NCBI RefSeq assembly: GCF_020882245.1 | Contig: NC_083597.1 | Coordinates: forward strand, 34,760,652-34,824,651 | Origin: Rhopalosiphum padi | Taxonomy: Eukaryota > Arthropoda > Insecta > Hemiptera > Aphididae | Direction: 5' to 3' | Length of the DNA stretch: 64,000 nucleotides | Shown here: positions 11,675 through 24,003 of the stretch, piece by piece | Numbering within the stretch: position 1 is the stretch's first letter | Layout: each line of letters begins with the position of its first letter | Notes under the pieces: model-generated | Databases searched by the model: none | Seen by the model: only the letters and a program-made list of their open reading frames with translations | What the model was told of the DNA's origin: nothing | Position numbers and translations under genes: made by a program

Positions 11675-14600
11675 ATGCGGTGGTCGTCACCGCCGTCATG
11701 GCGTTCGGTGGTCGTCGCCATAGTGGCCGCGTTGGCGTGCGCCTCAGACGCCGCAAATATACTGGCCGTGGAGACGATGGCCGGCATGAGCCATTGGAAC
11801 TTCATGAGCGGCGTGCTGCGAGCGCTCGTCGACAACGGGCACGCGGTCACCGCGTTCACGCCGTTTCCGGCGCCGTCGGACGGTCGGCGCTCGCACGTTA
11901 ACTACACGGAAGTAGACATGTCCCGGGAACTGTTGCCCTCCGTGAACAACCGGTTGACAGACGTCCAGCAAATGTGGAGCACGCCCGTCGGCCAAGTGTA
12001 CAAGTGGTTGCGGCTCAGCCGGAACGCGTGCAACAAGATCTACGGCCACCCGGCCATGAAGGAGGCGCTGCGGCGGCACCTAGACGGCCACGCGCGGTTT
12101 GACGCGGTTGTCGTCGAGCCGTTTCTGTCGGATTGCGTGTCGTACGCGGCCGGCCGGTTGCGCGTGCCGCTCGTCTACGTCACGCCGCTGCCGGCCATCG
12201 GGCTGATGGAGCGGGCGCACACCGGCCACGCGTCCAATCCCGCGGTCGCTTCGCACCTGGTGGCCGACCACGGGATTCCCAGGACGTTCGCGCAGAGGCT
12301 GAGCAACGCGGCGCTTTCCGCGTACTGCGCTGTAGCGGTGATATGCGCGAACGCGGCGCTCAGGTACGTCGAGCCAAGAGAGTACGATGCGGTGCCGCCC
12401 GTCACGCCGTCGCTGATGTTCGTCAACGGCCATTACGTCAGCGAACCGTCCAACCCAGTCGCGCAATCCGTCGTCCACGTCGGCGGCATACACCTGAAAC
12501 CACCCGAGAAGTTGCCGGAGGTACGTAAACGTCAGCTGACGCCACTGACGCGCACAGATCTTTTTGAAAGATGAGAATATGATTTTTTTGTTACTATTTC
12601 CGGACCACTTTTTTTTTTTTTAACAGAATTGTAGCCCTGCATTAACCTGCAGGTGCTAATTAAACTATGCAATACATCGCGATATAAATATTAAATACCA
12701 ATAACATTATACAAATAAACAAAAATAAAACCAAAAATATCCTTCGATTCTTGAGTCAGCATACTTATAGGTAATCGTCCTCAATAAATTTCAAAACGTT
12801 ATAGTTTTCGCCAGTCATATAAGTTATGAACCACTAAAATGAACACTTTGTTTGTCGGTTTTAAGTCGACGCCACCACACCGGTAACTAGGACAAATATT
12901 GACAAGTAGGGCAATGTCCGTGATGTCAATTGCGTGCCGACAGCGGCGTTGAACGCTACATGGAAATAACGTCAGGTTTACGTTCATATTTTGCGAACAC
13001 GTAAACATCATTTCCTCATATCTAACACAACGTTAACGTGAATGAAATTCATATTTTTAATATTTTTGAGAAACTAGAACAAATTTATGTCGATTTAATT
13101 AAATAACACAATATTTTAAAAATCATGAGTAAGTGTAAGCACTTAAATGGATCATCTGATATACGATTAATTACTGTGTGTATGTTATATATTATATTTT
13201 ATATAATTTAATAATTACGTCTATTATAATCTACGCCGATCTACATGAAGAATAGTTGGCACTCAACTAAAAACAAAACGTTTGTTTTTGTATTTCATAA
13301 AAACTTAAGATAGCCAATATAGAGAACTATATTTTGAGTTTTAATGTCTTAAAACAGTTAAAAGTTTAATTATTAATTTCCATTAAGTACTTGAATAGTT
13401 TTGTAAGTTTTAAAGTTACGTAAATACATGAATAAACACGGCGATACACTTTGTTATACCTATTTTAAAATGTATACATTTTAAAGTTTAGTTTTTATTA
13501 CTTATTATTTACTATACCAAAGTGCATTATAAAACTTTTTGAAAACCATCTAAGTATGATACCTATACACGGTTAGTCTTATTATTATTTAACTACGGTT
13601 ATAAAATGCATTGCATATTTTATTACTATAACTTTCCAGTAATTATTGACAAAAGTACAAAACACATAGATGCATATAAAATTTAAACGAGCAATTGTCA
13701 TATCATATTGCTAGCATTAACATAAGTAAAAGTGTAAGACGAAAAACTTTACTATATTATATAATATACTTTACTGTCTACACTTATATTAATTCATATT
13801 GTATTAATGTATTATTATTTACTACTTTGGTACAGCTAGATAATTGCATTAATTAATACAAGTACCATAAAAGTACCATACTTGAGCGAAATTTGAACTA
13901 TAACTTAGTATAATATCTTCATAACAAGTATTCAAAAAATTCTGATTTTAGTGTCAAACGTTTAATATTGATTTAAATACGTATATAAATAAGTATTATA
14001 GTACTGTACAAACTCACATATATGATTTAATATTATTTTTAAATGATTACTCCGGGTAGGTAACCATTAAATAGGCAAATCTTAAGCCATATATTTTTTT
14101 TACTAAAAAATTATTTTACACAGTAAATATTGAGCTTGGAACAAAATGGATAAAAAGAAAAATGATTATGCCATAGTTTTACTTATTATATGTACATTTC
14201 AGTTTAATTCAACTATAATATATAGATAATAACGTAAATTTAAAATAAACCAGTTGTTTTTGTAGTATTATACATTTATACGCGCAACATAATTGTAATA
14301 TTTTTAAGTAAGTAATAAAAAATAATCAGCCTTTAAACTTAATACTTATAGTAAACGTAATTAAATTTCATTTTTTAATCTATATAGTAATCACTCGGAA
14401 AATATATGCCTAGTAATAAAGTAAATCTTAACTTAATAATATAATAAGTAAATAATTTACTATAATAAAAATAATTCATAATTAATACGTATAATAATAA
14501 CATTTCGTGATTCTTTGACCCGAGTTACGCTTGATTCAAAAAAGTTACTGTAACTTTTACACTTTTAATAATGTTCATATATATATCCTATAAATAGAAA

Positions 14601-17011
14601 CTAGACATACATAAGATATTATTATGTACTTTTATTAAAAAAAATTAGTTAAATAAGTATTTATACCATTATTCAAGTTTCTTAGACGTATGTTCAAAAG
14701 CACGTGCACAGGAGAGGAAGCTGTTCTAAAAGGTTTTCTCATTTTCTGCCCCGAGATTTTCCATCAAAATATTTAATATTTTTAATAATATGCAAACAAA
14801 GTAACAAAATAATAACCTACTATTATAGGTATATAATTTTATATTTTTTTACAATAAAACATCTTCAGCAATCGTTACCGGTTTATTTTGTGAAGATAAT
14901 ATAGCTGCGCAACTGTGTCAAATATATATACCGTAACCTTAAACCTGATAATATTTACAATTTAAACGTCAGAAAATTTGTATTATTTTATTTTCTTATT
15001 TTTAAAAAGGATACATTGAATACAGCTATAATATTTTCATGTTTAAAACTATAATCGTATAAATCAATTTAGGTATATATACCTAATTTAGTTTAATATA
15101 ACCACAATTCCACATCCATGATCTTGTGGAGAATTAATTTGAACTACTGAAGATTGCCTCTCAAATGGCAAAGGGTCAAATGTAAAAATTACCAATACCA
15201 ATGGTGTATTCTAGGGGGGGCGAAAGAGGCATTCACCTCCCTCCCCTATCGCTTGTATTTTTTCTGAATAATACATTAATTAATAATTTATTTAAAAAAT
15301 TTTCCGTTTGATAAAAATAGTAAATCATAATGATATCATACTTAACATAATTAGAATTTTATGCCTATTTAGGTAATCAACTATAAATTATTTTTTGTTT
15401 GTACAGAAGAAAAATTAATTTCCCTCCCCCTCATGGTCTCAACTCAAATACGCCTTTGACCAATACACTTAAAAAATAATCAAAATAAAACAAAAAAATT
15501 AAAAGGACGTCATAACCGCATAATTATTAATATTATGTTGTCTGTCTTACGAACGTAAGATATAGCAAATTTGCGTTCAGTAGATTCAATTTTATGCTGT
15601 TAGCTTTAATATTAGAGTCAATTTACCTATCATCAAACTTAAAGGTAATAATATTATCTAGGGCAACTCATAGACTTTTATTGTTATTTTAATTTTTAAG
15701 GGAGTTACGAACATTTTAAAGTTGTAATATTTTACATTACTAAAGTCCACTTAAAAATTAAGATATCAATAAAAACCTATAAGATGCTCTAGATAATATT
15801 ATTACCTTTAAGTTTGATAATAGGTAAATTGATTCTAATATTAAAGCTAACAGCATAAAATTGAATCTGCTGAACGCAAATTTGCTATTTCTTAGAGTAC
15901 ATAATCAATTTTAAATGATTATGCCTTAATATTAAAAACCCGAATTCCTCGGTGTTTTTAGATTATTGAATTTACACATACACACTGCAGAATTTTAAAA
16001 TTAATAGTTTAAAGTTAGGAAACTACGCGATCAAACAAAATAAAGTGATAAAAAACTAATTTATATACAATATAATAATATGTAATACTTTGATTTAAGG
16101 ATATATTAGAGTTTATAGAACAATCTTCACATGGAGTCATTTATTTCACTTTTGGTTCAACTGTTAAAATGTCTTCACTCCCAGAACACATCAAAAATTC
16201 GTTTATTGAAGTTTTGGCACAAATTCCTCAAAGAGTGTTATGGAAATATGAAGGTGAATTAAAAAATAAACCAAAAAACCTGATGATAAAAAAGTGGCTC
16301 CCTCAACGAGATATACTTAGTAAATAAATAATTATTAAAAATAACTATTAAATTATTGATTCAAATTTTAATGTTAACCATACTTGATTCTATTCTTTAG
16401 TGCACCCTAACGTAAAATTATTTATCAGTCATGGTGGTATATCTGGATTATATGAAGCCGTGGATGCTGGTGTACCAGTCCTTGGATTTCCATTATTTGG
16501 TGATCAACACAGAAATATAGACAATTTAGTCAATGCCGGAATGGCAATCTCTATGGACTTATTTTCTGTGTCTGAAAAAACATTATTAAAACATGTTTTA
16601 GAAATTGTCAACAACAAAAAGTAAATTATAATTATAATATAATACCTTTTAGTGAACAAAATGTGTGAAAATAATTTAATTCTTATAGGCACCGATTATA
16701 TATTATTTAATATTTTCTATAGGTATCCAATGAATGCTAAAACTACTTCGAACATATTTAAAGATCGACCGATGACACCAGCACAATCGGTCGTGTACTG
16801 GACCGAGTATGTTCTTCGTCACAATGGTGCACCACATTTAAAATCTCACTCACTTAATTTAACATGGTTTCAATATTACTTATTGGATGTTATTTCTTTT
16901 GCAATCATTTTAATATCTGTGGTTTTTTTTGCAGTCTATAAAATGTTAAAATGTATTTATAAATGTACTTCAATATTTTATCATCATAATGTAAAAGCAA
17001 AGACAGAATAA
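11675..17011 (+). CDS. UDP-glycosyltransferase (UGT), four coding exons
   Basis: Membrane UDP-glycosyltransferase that transfers a sugar from a UDP-sugar to small lipophilic acceptors, normally in the ER lumen, as in insect detoxification. Coding exons are 11,675-12,520, 16,100-16,319, 16,401-16,620 and 16,723-17,011; phases join exactly to give 524 aa, the usual length. Seen: an N-terminal signal peptide (about residues 1-26), the catalytic-type His40 in a 'GMSHWNF' context, 'VVVEPFLSDC' as in other insect UGTs, the 44-residue UGT signature from Trp348 to Gln391 (starting WLPQRDIL, ending FGDQ, with SHGG), one transmembrane helix (about 480-504) and a short Lys-containing tail. The start is ATG 11,675, just before the hydrophobic leader. 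Exon 1 is strikingly GC-rich, whereas exons 2-4 are AT-rich like the genome. The acceptor substrate cannot be told from sequence. Confidence 0.9.
15199..15458. mobile_element. hAT-like MITE (260 bp) with perfect 8-bp TSD
   Basis: The ends are CAATGGTGTATT and the reverse complement of CAAAGGCGTATT, with identical flanking octamers ACCAATAC (15,191-15,198 and 15,459-15,466). It is non-coding and lies in UGT intron 1. The interior has G-rich and C-rich subterminal runs like the other hAT-like MITEs of the window. Confidence 0.75.
15555..15896. mobile_element. Fold-back element, near-complete palindrome
   Basis: The left arm (from 'agatatagcaaatttgcg', about 15,557) and right arm (to 'cgcaaatttgctatttct', about 15,894) are inverted copies, each about 150-165 nt, joined by a loop of roughly 50 nt around 15,700-15,750. 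The outer 100 nt of the arms are almost identical; the inner parts ('cttttattgttattttaatttttaag') are more diverged. This is the structure of a fold-back MITE and would form a long RNA hairpin when the UGT intron is transcribed. Confidence 0.75.
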
Positions 17012-19153
17012 ACAATGAATTAATAAGTAATTTGTAACAATATAACAAAACGATTTTAGATAAACGTAGTTCTTTTTTAATTTTTTTTATGCTTTTTTCA
17101 CACTTATAACAACCATCTCAAGGTCTATTGAAAATATATTGATAGTACATGTTAGTTAATCATTATAATATAGTTAATAATAAATAATATAAAAATATTA
17201 AATACCACTTATTCAAATATTCAAATTCAAACAAGTATTATCAAAATGGAGTAAGATAACATATTATTATACTCAATATATAAAGTATATAAGTATATGA
17301 GCACTTAGTTTATACATTATAAATTCGTAAAGTAATAAGTATACTATAATTTATAATATATATATAGTATATAGTGTATAACCATAACCTATGACCTATG
17401 TCAATATTACATCTAATAAAATTTATAAAAAAATAATTTTATAAAAATTAATTTTCATAACAAATATGATTTTTAAGAAACTTAGCTATTGAACATATGA
17501 CCTACATTATGTGTGTATAGTGAGAAAAATATGTAATTAAATATGTGTATCTTTCAATAGATATCAACTTTTTAGTAAATAGTTGTATTCCATTGATATG
17601 AAGTAAAACTAAATAGTAAAGTTATATTAACTAAACAATTTAATTGTATAATGTACAAACCTTATACCATTTAAGTAAGTATAAATGCTATAATAGATTG
17701 TTATAAATTATTATTATTATTTACTTACGACTTTACGAGTAGTATGAAAATGTGTTAAAAATGAAAATTATTTAAAAACGTTGTTTTATAAATACACTGT
17801 ACTAGACCTACTATGATTCACATTTATAATATATTGATGCCTTGGATTTTATGTCAAAAAAGTTTTAACTAAATATAATATAAAATATAATAATATTTAA
17901 TTATGGTTTATGATATTAGAAACAATTTATATTTCAAAAATAAACAATTTCAAACAATTTCTGTAACATTATTATAAAATTGTATGAACAAACAAATTGT
18001 ACGAGTACCTTTAAGGCTAAAAAATTAGTTCTATAAAAGTTAAATTGTATGAACTATGAATTCATAACTGCAGATGAAAATGATAATAATATTATACCAA
18101 TCACATCCTGGTAAAAAAAAAAAAAAAAAACAAAAAAAAAATTCGAAACGATAAATAATTACAAAATTTATTTTCGTTGCCGGTGGAAAAAAGATTTAGT
18201 CATAAACAAATAAACAATATTATTACAATTGACAATTTAAGCAAAATAAAGGAAAAAATTCATAAAAAAAATCTAAATTTTTGTTAACAATGATAATATG
18301 CTATTTTATTGAAAGAATGTTAAATTGTGCTTGGTACATTTATTTAGTATTTTTTTTATTACAGTAATATTTTTTCCATAAATTATTTAAATATGCCTAG
18401 AATTTTACTGACTTTATCTACAGCAATGACGCAAATACAATTTGCAAGGATATTGACGTTGAATAATATTTAACCACGCCCTTTTTCAGCCTATATCGAG
18501 TATCGACAGAGCAAGAGACATTCAGACATATACTGGCATGCTGCCATAATAATAAGTCATATTCTTAAACAATAAATCAATGCTTGAGTATAATATCATC
18601 GTGTATAAATTATTATTATGTATAACGACATTAAAATATAGCATGGACAGTAAACTTTCATAAAAATAGCATATTACAACTTACAACTACTAGTTGCTAA
18701 TAGGAATAGTAATCTATTCTTCAATTTATCCATTATATTAAAAAATAACAACAGGTTGAAAAAATTAATCTCATGTTAAAATTAAGCGTTTTCTTGAATA
18801 AAAAGTCTAAAAATTATATTTAAAAAGTTAGGCAAGTAGAGTACCCCTTGCTATACGTTAGGTATCGTGTGAGTCATTGCATGAAATGGGTGTGTTAACT
18901 TTGAATTCAACGATTATAATATTATATCATTGTATGCGAAAAACAATTCTGAGCGGAGACGATCTGTCAGCCTATATTACAAGTATTATATTTCATGAAA
19001 TGTTTTTTGATATACCTACTAAAGTCATTTGTTTTACTTTTAATATTACGGTAGGTTGATATAACTTTTTTCGAAAAAGTGCATTTATTAAATTATTATA
19101 GTTTTTAATTACTTTAATAATATATAATATTGTTATTAGCTTTTGAGTTAAAA
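17012..19153. other. Intergenic DNA downstream of UGT
   Basis: Contains the UGT 3' UTR (end not defined) and AT-rich sequence without recognised genes. A broken A-run (about 18,111-18,142) is low-complexity sequence or the poly(A) tail of a decayed retro-insertion; no associated coding is seen. A 60-codon frame at 18,877 has no recognisable motif. Confidence 0.5.
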
Positions 19154-19338
19154 CAGTTGCGTAGCCAGGATTTTTTTCGGGGGGCGGGATGGGAGGCTGA
19201 TCTTTGTTTGTAAAATACAATGTAAGATGTTTGTATCGATTTTCATATACCATTAAGAATTAAAATAATTTTTAAATTTTCTTAATATTTCGGAGGGTGG
19301 ATACAGTCCCCTCAGCCCTCTCCTAGGCTACGCCACTA
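19154..19338. mobile_element. hAT-like MITE (185 bp)
   Basis: The ends are CAGTTGCGTAGCCAGGA and the reverse complement of TAGTGGCGTAGCCTAGGA. Flanking octamers AGTTAAAA and AGTTAACA match at 7 of 8 positions. The interior has subterminal G-rich and C-rich runs. The terminal mutation (CAG to TAG) suggests an older copy. Confidence 0.7.
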
Positions 19339-20215
19339 AGTTAACAGCGTGAACAGGTTCATAGTACAAATAGATAATATGTAAAAAATGTAAAATGCAA
19401 TACTATATTTTGAAAATGCCATTGTGTGTAGTAAAATGTATAATATTTTTAAAAGATTTTGGTAATTTTATTGATAAATAACATAAATAAACATTTAATG
19501 ATTAAAATAATATTTTTGATTTACATTTTAGTATTTATACGTATAATTAAATAATTATAATATCTTAATTCATCGTTAAAATACGTAATTTCGTCTAAAT
19601 TTGAACTTCTTCAAATGTTAATATATTAATATGTTAATTGTGTTTTAGATTTTTTAGATTTTTAGTTCCAGTATAAACTTCTAATTAGAAAAATTTATAA
19701 AATTTCAAACCTTAGGTTTAATAATTGGAGATTTTGTAATTTTTTTTACTACAGGTCTACAGGATACTTGAAATTTTTTTTTACCTCAATATTATAAAGA
19801 ATAGTTCAGCAAAACTTAATTTTTGATTTAAAAAATCAAAGCACTTTTACTGCCTAAAAAAATGATGACAGAATCATTGTAAAATCAATACATTCATCCC
19901 TCCGCACAGAATCTAAAATAAAATTCGCATACAGCTACGCCATCAAGTGGTAATCGATGGAGATGTTTTTCCGCTCTCATTGAAAAGTTCAAAACAAATT
20001 GTTAAGTTAGTTCTAAATGGCAGAGGTAGATGGCAATGTCGTTATTTTCGGATAACCGAACGGCGGCTCGATTAAAGATATAAATAGCACTATCACATGG
20101 CAATTGAAATTACTCTCAGGATCAGCTGCTTAACTAACTGAGTGCGCTCTCTACCCGTGAAAATAATGTTATAAATTAAAATAATATCACAGTTTAAATT
20201 AATCTGTGATAATAT

Positions 20216-22271
20216 GTGAAAATATATTCCCGCCAAATTTTAACTTTAATAGCATACAACAGTGTCGAACCAGACTTGAAAAAAAAAATTTCCAGAATCA
20301 TTAAAAGGATTACTTTTCTTCAAAATAATTTAAATTCCTACAAAGAGCAAAAAATAGAGGTAACAAAAATTGGAGAACTTAAAAAAAATAATAACATACC
20401 AAAATGCCAATCAGATTTAATATAATATATGAAATTTTCAAAGCTGCAAAAGTAACAATTACCAAACAAAATAAGATACAGTGATAACTGGATGCTCCTT
20501 TGCATGCTTTTTCAAATAAGGTAAATGGAAATCATCTACTTATAAAAATGTTTTTTATTATTGATTAAATCAACAACTAATTATTTTATTTTTAGATCTC
20601 CCAGTGGTTACAGATTTCTGCGAGATAATAATATATTACCACTACCTTGAACTAATACCATAACAAATTACTTACTTGCGGTGAAAATAGGATGTGGATT
20701 TGATGAAAACTTGTTTAAATTATTAAAGAAAAAAATGGCAGAAAAACTGAAAAACAAAAGCAAGGTATATTAGTACTAGATGAAGTTTTTTAAGAGAGAG
20801 TGTAAGTGTAAATATTTAAACACTTACATACATGGGGTTAGAGGATTTTGGTAATGAACTAGAAACTTAAAGTTCACAAAAGGCTAATTATGCCTTAGTG
20901 TTTATTTGGCAATCTAGCTGACAACATAGTTCAACCTATTGCAGTCTTTATATCCAAAGGGAGTGTAAAAGGTGATATTTTATGAAATTAAATTGAATTC
21001 AATAATATTCATTGTATTTACATATATTATATAGAGGTTAATTTGGCAAAATTAACAATTAGGACCATAATGTTGATGGAAGATGCTGGTAGACAAGTTA
21101 TTGGTCTCACGTCTGATGGCGCCAGCACTAACAAAACCATGTGGAATCAGTTAGAGGTAATTTTACAAAAATAAATATTATTTATAAATACTAATAAGTT
21201 TTTTTAATTAGATCAACTCCAGTAATGAAAGCTTCAAAAACTTCTTTCGAAATCCATTTGATTGCTCTTGAAAGGTTTTTGTTTTTTTCTAATGCGCTAC
21301 ATCTTTTAAAAACAATAAGAAATCGTTTGTTTGAAAATAAAAAGCTCACAGTATGTGTGAATAACAATGTATTATTAATGTACCTAATAATTCTGATATG
21401 TATTTTTTTTTTTTACAAAAAATGTATTTCGGTGCATTCATCAATAAGTCCTATTAAATGGGACTATTACAGTATTACCTCAATGTTTTTAAAGTAGAGT
21501 CAAGTTCAATCCTTAAAGTTTGTCCCCTAAATCAAATAAATTAAATAAAAATTTTAATTGCATTACTTATAAAATTTTTTTAAGATAATATGGCAAGTTT
21601 CAGGTCCGAAACTATTATAAGAATATTTGAAGATAAGTTTTAAAATATTATTAGAATGTGTACTTATATATAGATATTTACATTACCCCTATATAAATAA
21701 ATTTTACTATTATGTTATAATTTTTAAATAATATTCCCAGTTAAAACTATTACAGATTTAAAGGAAATAATAAAAGAAACAGTTAGAAACAGTTAGAATT
21801 GATAAGATTTAAAAATTAAAAGAAAAAATTAATAATATTGTTGATGAAGAATGCTGGGATATAGATGATATATTCTTAGAGCATAATTATTCTGACTCAA
21901 CGGTTTTTGATTGTTTAATATATTATTTAGCTGGGTAAATAGAATAAGTAGTTCATTTTGTTATAATTTAAGTATAATAATTAATAACTATTTTATATTC
22001 AATTGGCAGATATATAGCAAAACGTTTGGTAAGAAAAACAAAATGTGTACTATACATAAATAATTTAAAGAATTTAAATACAACTACAAATGAAACATCA
22101 GCAGACTTGGTTATTGCAAAAAGTAGAGGTTATCTAACCCATCTAGATAGCAATCTCTTCAATATATTGAAGTCACTAGAAATTTCATTTGCAGATGAAT
22201 TGAATGTGTTTGATAAAACTTGTGAAGATTTCTTTAAAAAGAATATTTACATTACATTTCCTTGTGTGTAG
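20216..22271 (+). pseudogene. Decayed P-element/THAP9-type transposase
   Basis: Fragments in three plus frames can be ordered into a P-element family transposase. In order: a coil-like stretch (20,216-20,425); 'SPSGYRFLRDNNILPLP' (about 20,599); 'GCGFDENLFKLLKKKM', then 'GILVLDEVF' interrupted by a stop (about 20,765); 'MGLEDFGNE'; 'VFISKGSVKGDIL' (about 20,945); 'GLTSDGASTNKTMWNQL' (about 21,100); 'NALHLLKTIRNRLF' (about 21,290); and a C-terminal piece with 'ETSADLVIAKSRGYLTHL' (22,026-22,271). These are the RNase H-like core and C-terminal blocks of the family, including the Asp of LDE and of SDGAS. Several stops and frameshifts show it is dead, and its N-terminal THAP zinc finger and TIRs were not found. 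Neighbouring host genes are unrelated. Confidence 0.8.
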
Positions 22272-22899
22272 AGCATCAAAAACCAATGCTAACTGATATT
22301 TGTGTCCATTATTTGGTTAAGATAATGCGCCAGTACAGCTACATTTTAAATCAAAAATAAAAACAAAAAATTAAACAAAACCATAAAAAGCTATCAAAAT
22401 GATTTAATACTTGATTATTTTTATAAATATTTTTTTTTTTTACTCACTTGTTATATTATGCTTTTATGAAATAATTAAAGGTTGTCCTTATTATTAATTT
22501 TGAATTCAAGTTAACAATATTTTGACGTAGCTATAAAAATAAAAATTAGTATTCAAACTCTAAACAGTAAACACAGACTGTTCTGAAGACTACAGAACAA
22601 ATGTCAATTTTATATTCAAAATTGGACACATTAATTTTTGATATTTTATTATTTTGTTTTTGTAGTTTCAAGTTTGTAAGTACTGAGTACATAGTTTTGG
22701 TCGTAAAATATAAATCCTATCGTAATATTAGCACTAAATACTCTATCGTATAGAGTATTTACTATTTGTTAGCACGATTAAAGATTTATCAAATTTATTT
22801 ATCATTTTATCAAATAAATCGTGATAATATATAGTATATAAATATTTCACTGCGGTCTACGAGCGCTACAGAACTGTTTTATCATGCGAATAATTATCG
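22272..22899. other. Intergenic DNA between transposase relic and Psa
   Basis: No gene seen. It holds a perfect 25-nt palindrome at 22,736-22,760 (11-bp arms 'aaatactctat' around a 3-nt centre) about 200 nt before the GC-richer Psa promoter region. Confidence 0.5.
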
Positions 22900-23379
22900 A
22901 TACAACTACAATTCCATAGCTCGTCGCGTCTAAAACTAAACTCGGTACGATACTACGATGTGGAGCGGTTAATGGGTTGTGGCCCGACTGTTAGACGCCG
23001 ACGACCAATGGAACGCTACGACACGGGGTCCAGGATAACCGAGCCGTGTGTTTTATGTTACGTTTTTTCCCTTCCACTTCTCAATTTCACAAGCCGAAGT
23101 AGGCGAGTTCTCTACGTGTTCCCTCGTCACTGTTCGGCGTTTATCTGTTAAGTGTTAACTTTGTGGTCTACTGGCTCGTTTGTGGTTTCATTGATTCATT
23201 CATTTTAGTCTCTTGATCAGAGTAATTTTTCGTACATTACTAGGTTTTATCATCATCCGATTGATTATCGCTGCATATCCAAAAAATAATTGCCGATAAA
23301 AAAAAAACATTTATTATAAGTAGCGACTATAGTTCGATATAAAATCGAATTAAAAATATCAATTTAAACACCGTCAACA
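22900..23379 (+). promoter_or_regulatory. Psa promoter region and 5' UTR exon
   Basis: A CpG-richer patch (about 22,915-23,130) precedes the aminopeptidase coding exon by 1 kb. A good donor 'ACA|GTGAGT' at 23,379/23,380 and a pyrimidine-rich acceptor 'TTTTGTAG|GTG' at 23,954/23,955 suggest a non-coding first exon spliced to the exon carrying the start codon. The transcription start itself cannot be placed. Confidence 0.4.
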
Positions 23380-24003
23380 GTGAGTAAATTTTTCTAATTT
23401 TATACATTTTTCTTTTAAAACGAAGTGTTCGATATAATATTTTATTATAAGTGTGTTTGAACTTGAACTTTTGTGTTGTTTATTGCATATTATTATGTAT
23501 TTCACGTGATACGTTCAGTGAAAAACCGCGTTATGTTTCAATGTTTTATTGACTCGGGCCTCGGGGTTTTCGGGTTAGATCGGGGTAAATTGAAATTCTA
23601 TTAAATTTACCTTCCAAATCACGTCTCAGAATATAACGCAGTTAGCGATTGATTCGCGTTTCACGAACATCACTATAGATGTTATTCATAAAAGAATTTT
23701 TTATAGGCCCACTGTGCAAAAAACCGGTTTCTGTTTATACGTATATAGGGGCATAAAAAACCGCAAACTCAGTTTACCGTTATGTTCTGTTGGGGTATGA
23801 AGAGGAGGATACCTAGAATCGTGTTAGTGTGTTAATGTAATTGAAAACAGTGTATGTGTGTGAGCGTGTTTGTATATATACACGCGAATCTGTAACATCA
23901 TTGCAAAAAATATCGGTTTTGTTGTTAATGATTTATTTTGTTATTATTTTGTAGGTGTTTTCAATTGTTAATATCGAAATCGTTCTCTAAAAAAAATTAT
24001 AAA

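Larger units (their letters stand above)
12521..16099 (+). other. UGT intron 1 (3.6 kb)
   Basis: The intron begins GTACGT directly after codon 282 and ends TTAAG before 16,100, phase 0. It is AT-rich with no further UGT exon seen. It contains two mobile-element-like structures (15,199-15,458 and a fold-back element at about 15,555-15,896) listed separately. Confidence 0.75.

Noticed and set aside
12133..12180. UGT catalytic Asp replaced by Glu in 'VVVEPFLSDC'
   Set aside because: At first it looked like a lost dyad residue, but insect UGTs commonly have this E...SDC pattern, so it is not taken as a defect.
11185..12493. Long open frames on the minus strand and other plus frames across the UGT first exon
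   Set aside because: They lie opposite a real GC-rich coding exon and have Arg/Pro/Val-rich translations with no domain; they are frame shadows of the composition.
20090..20160. tRNA-like or SINE-like look on the minus strand ('gagcgcactcagttagttaagc')
   Set aside because: No full cloverleaf, no convincing B box or acceptor stem, and no repeat copy found in the window.
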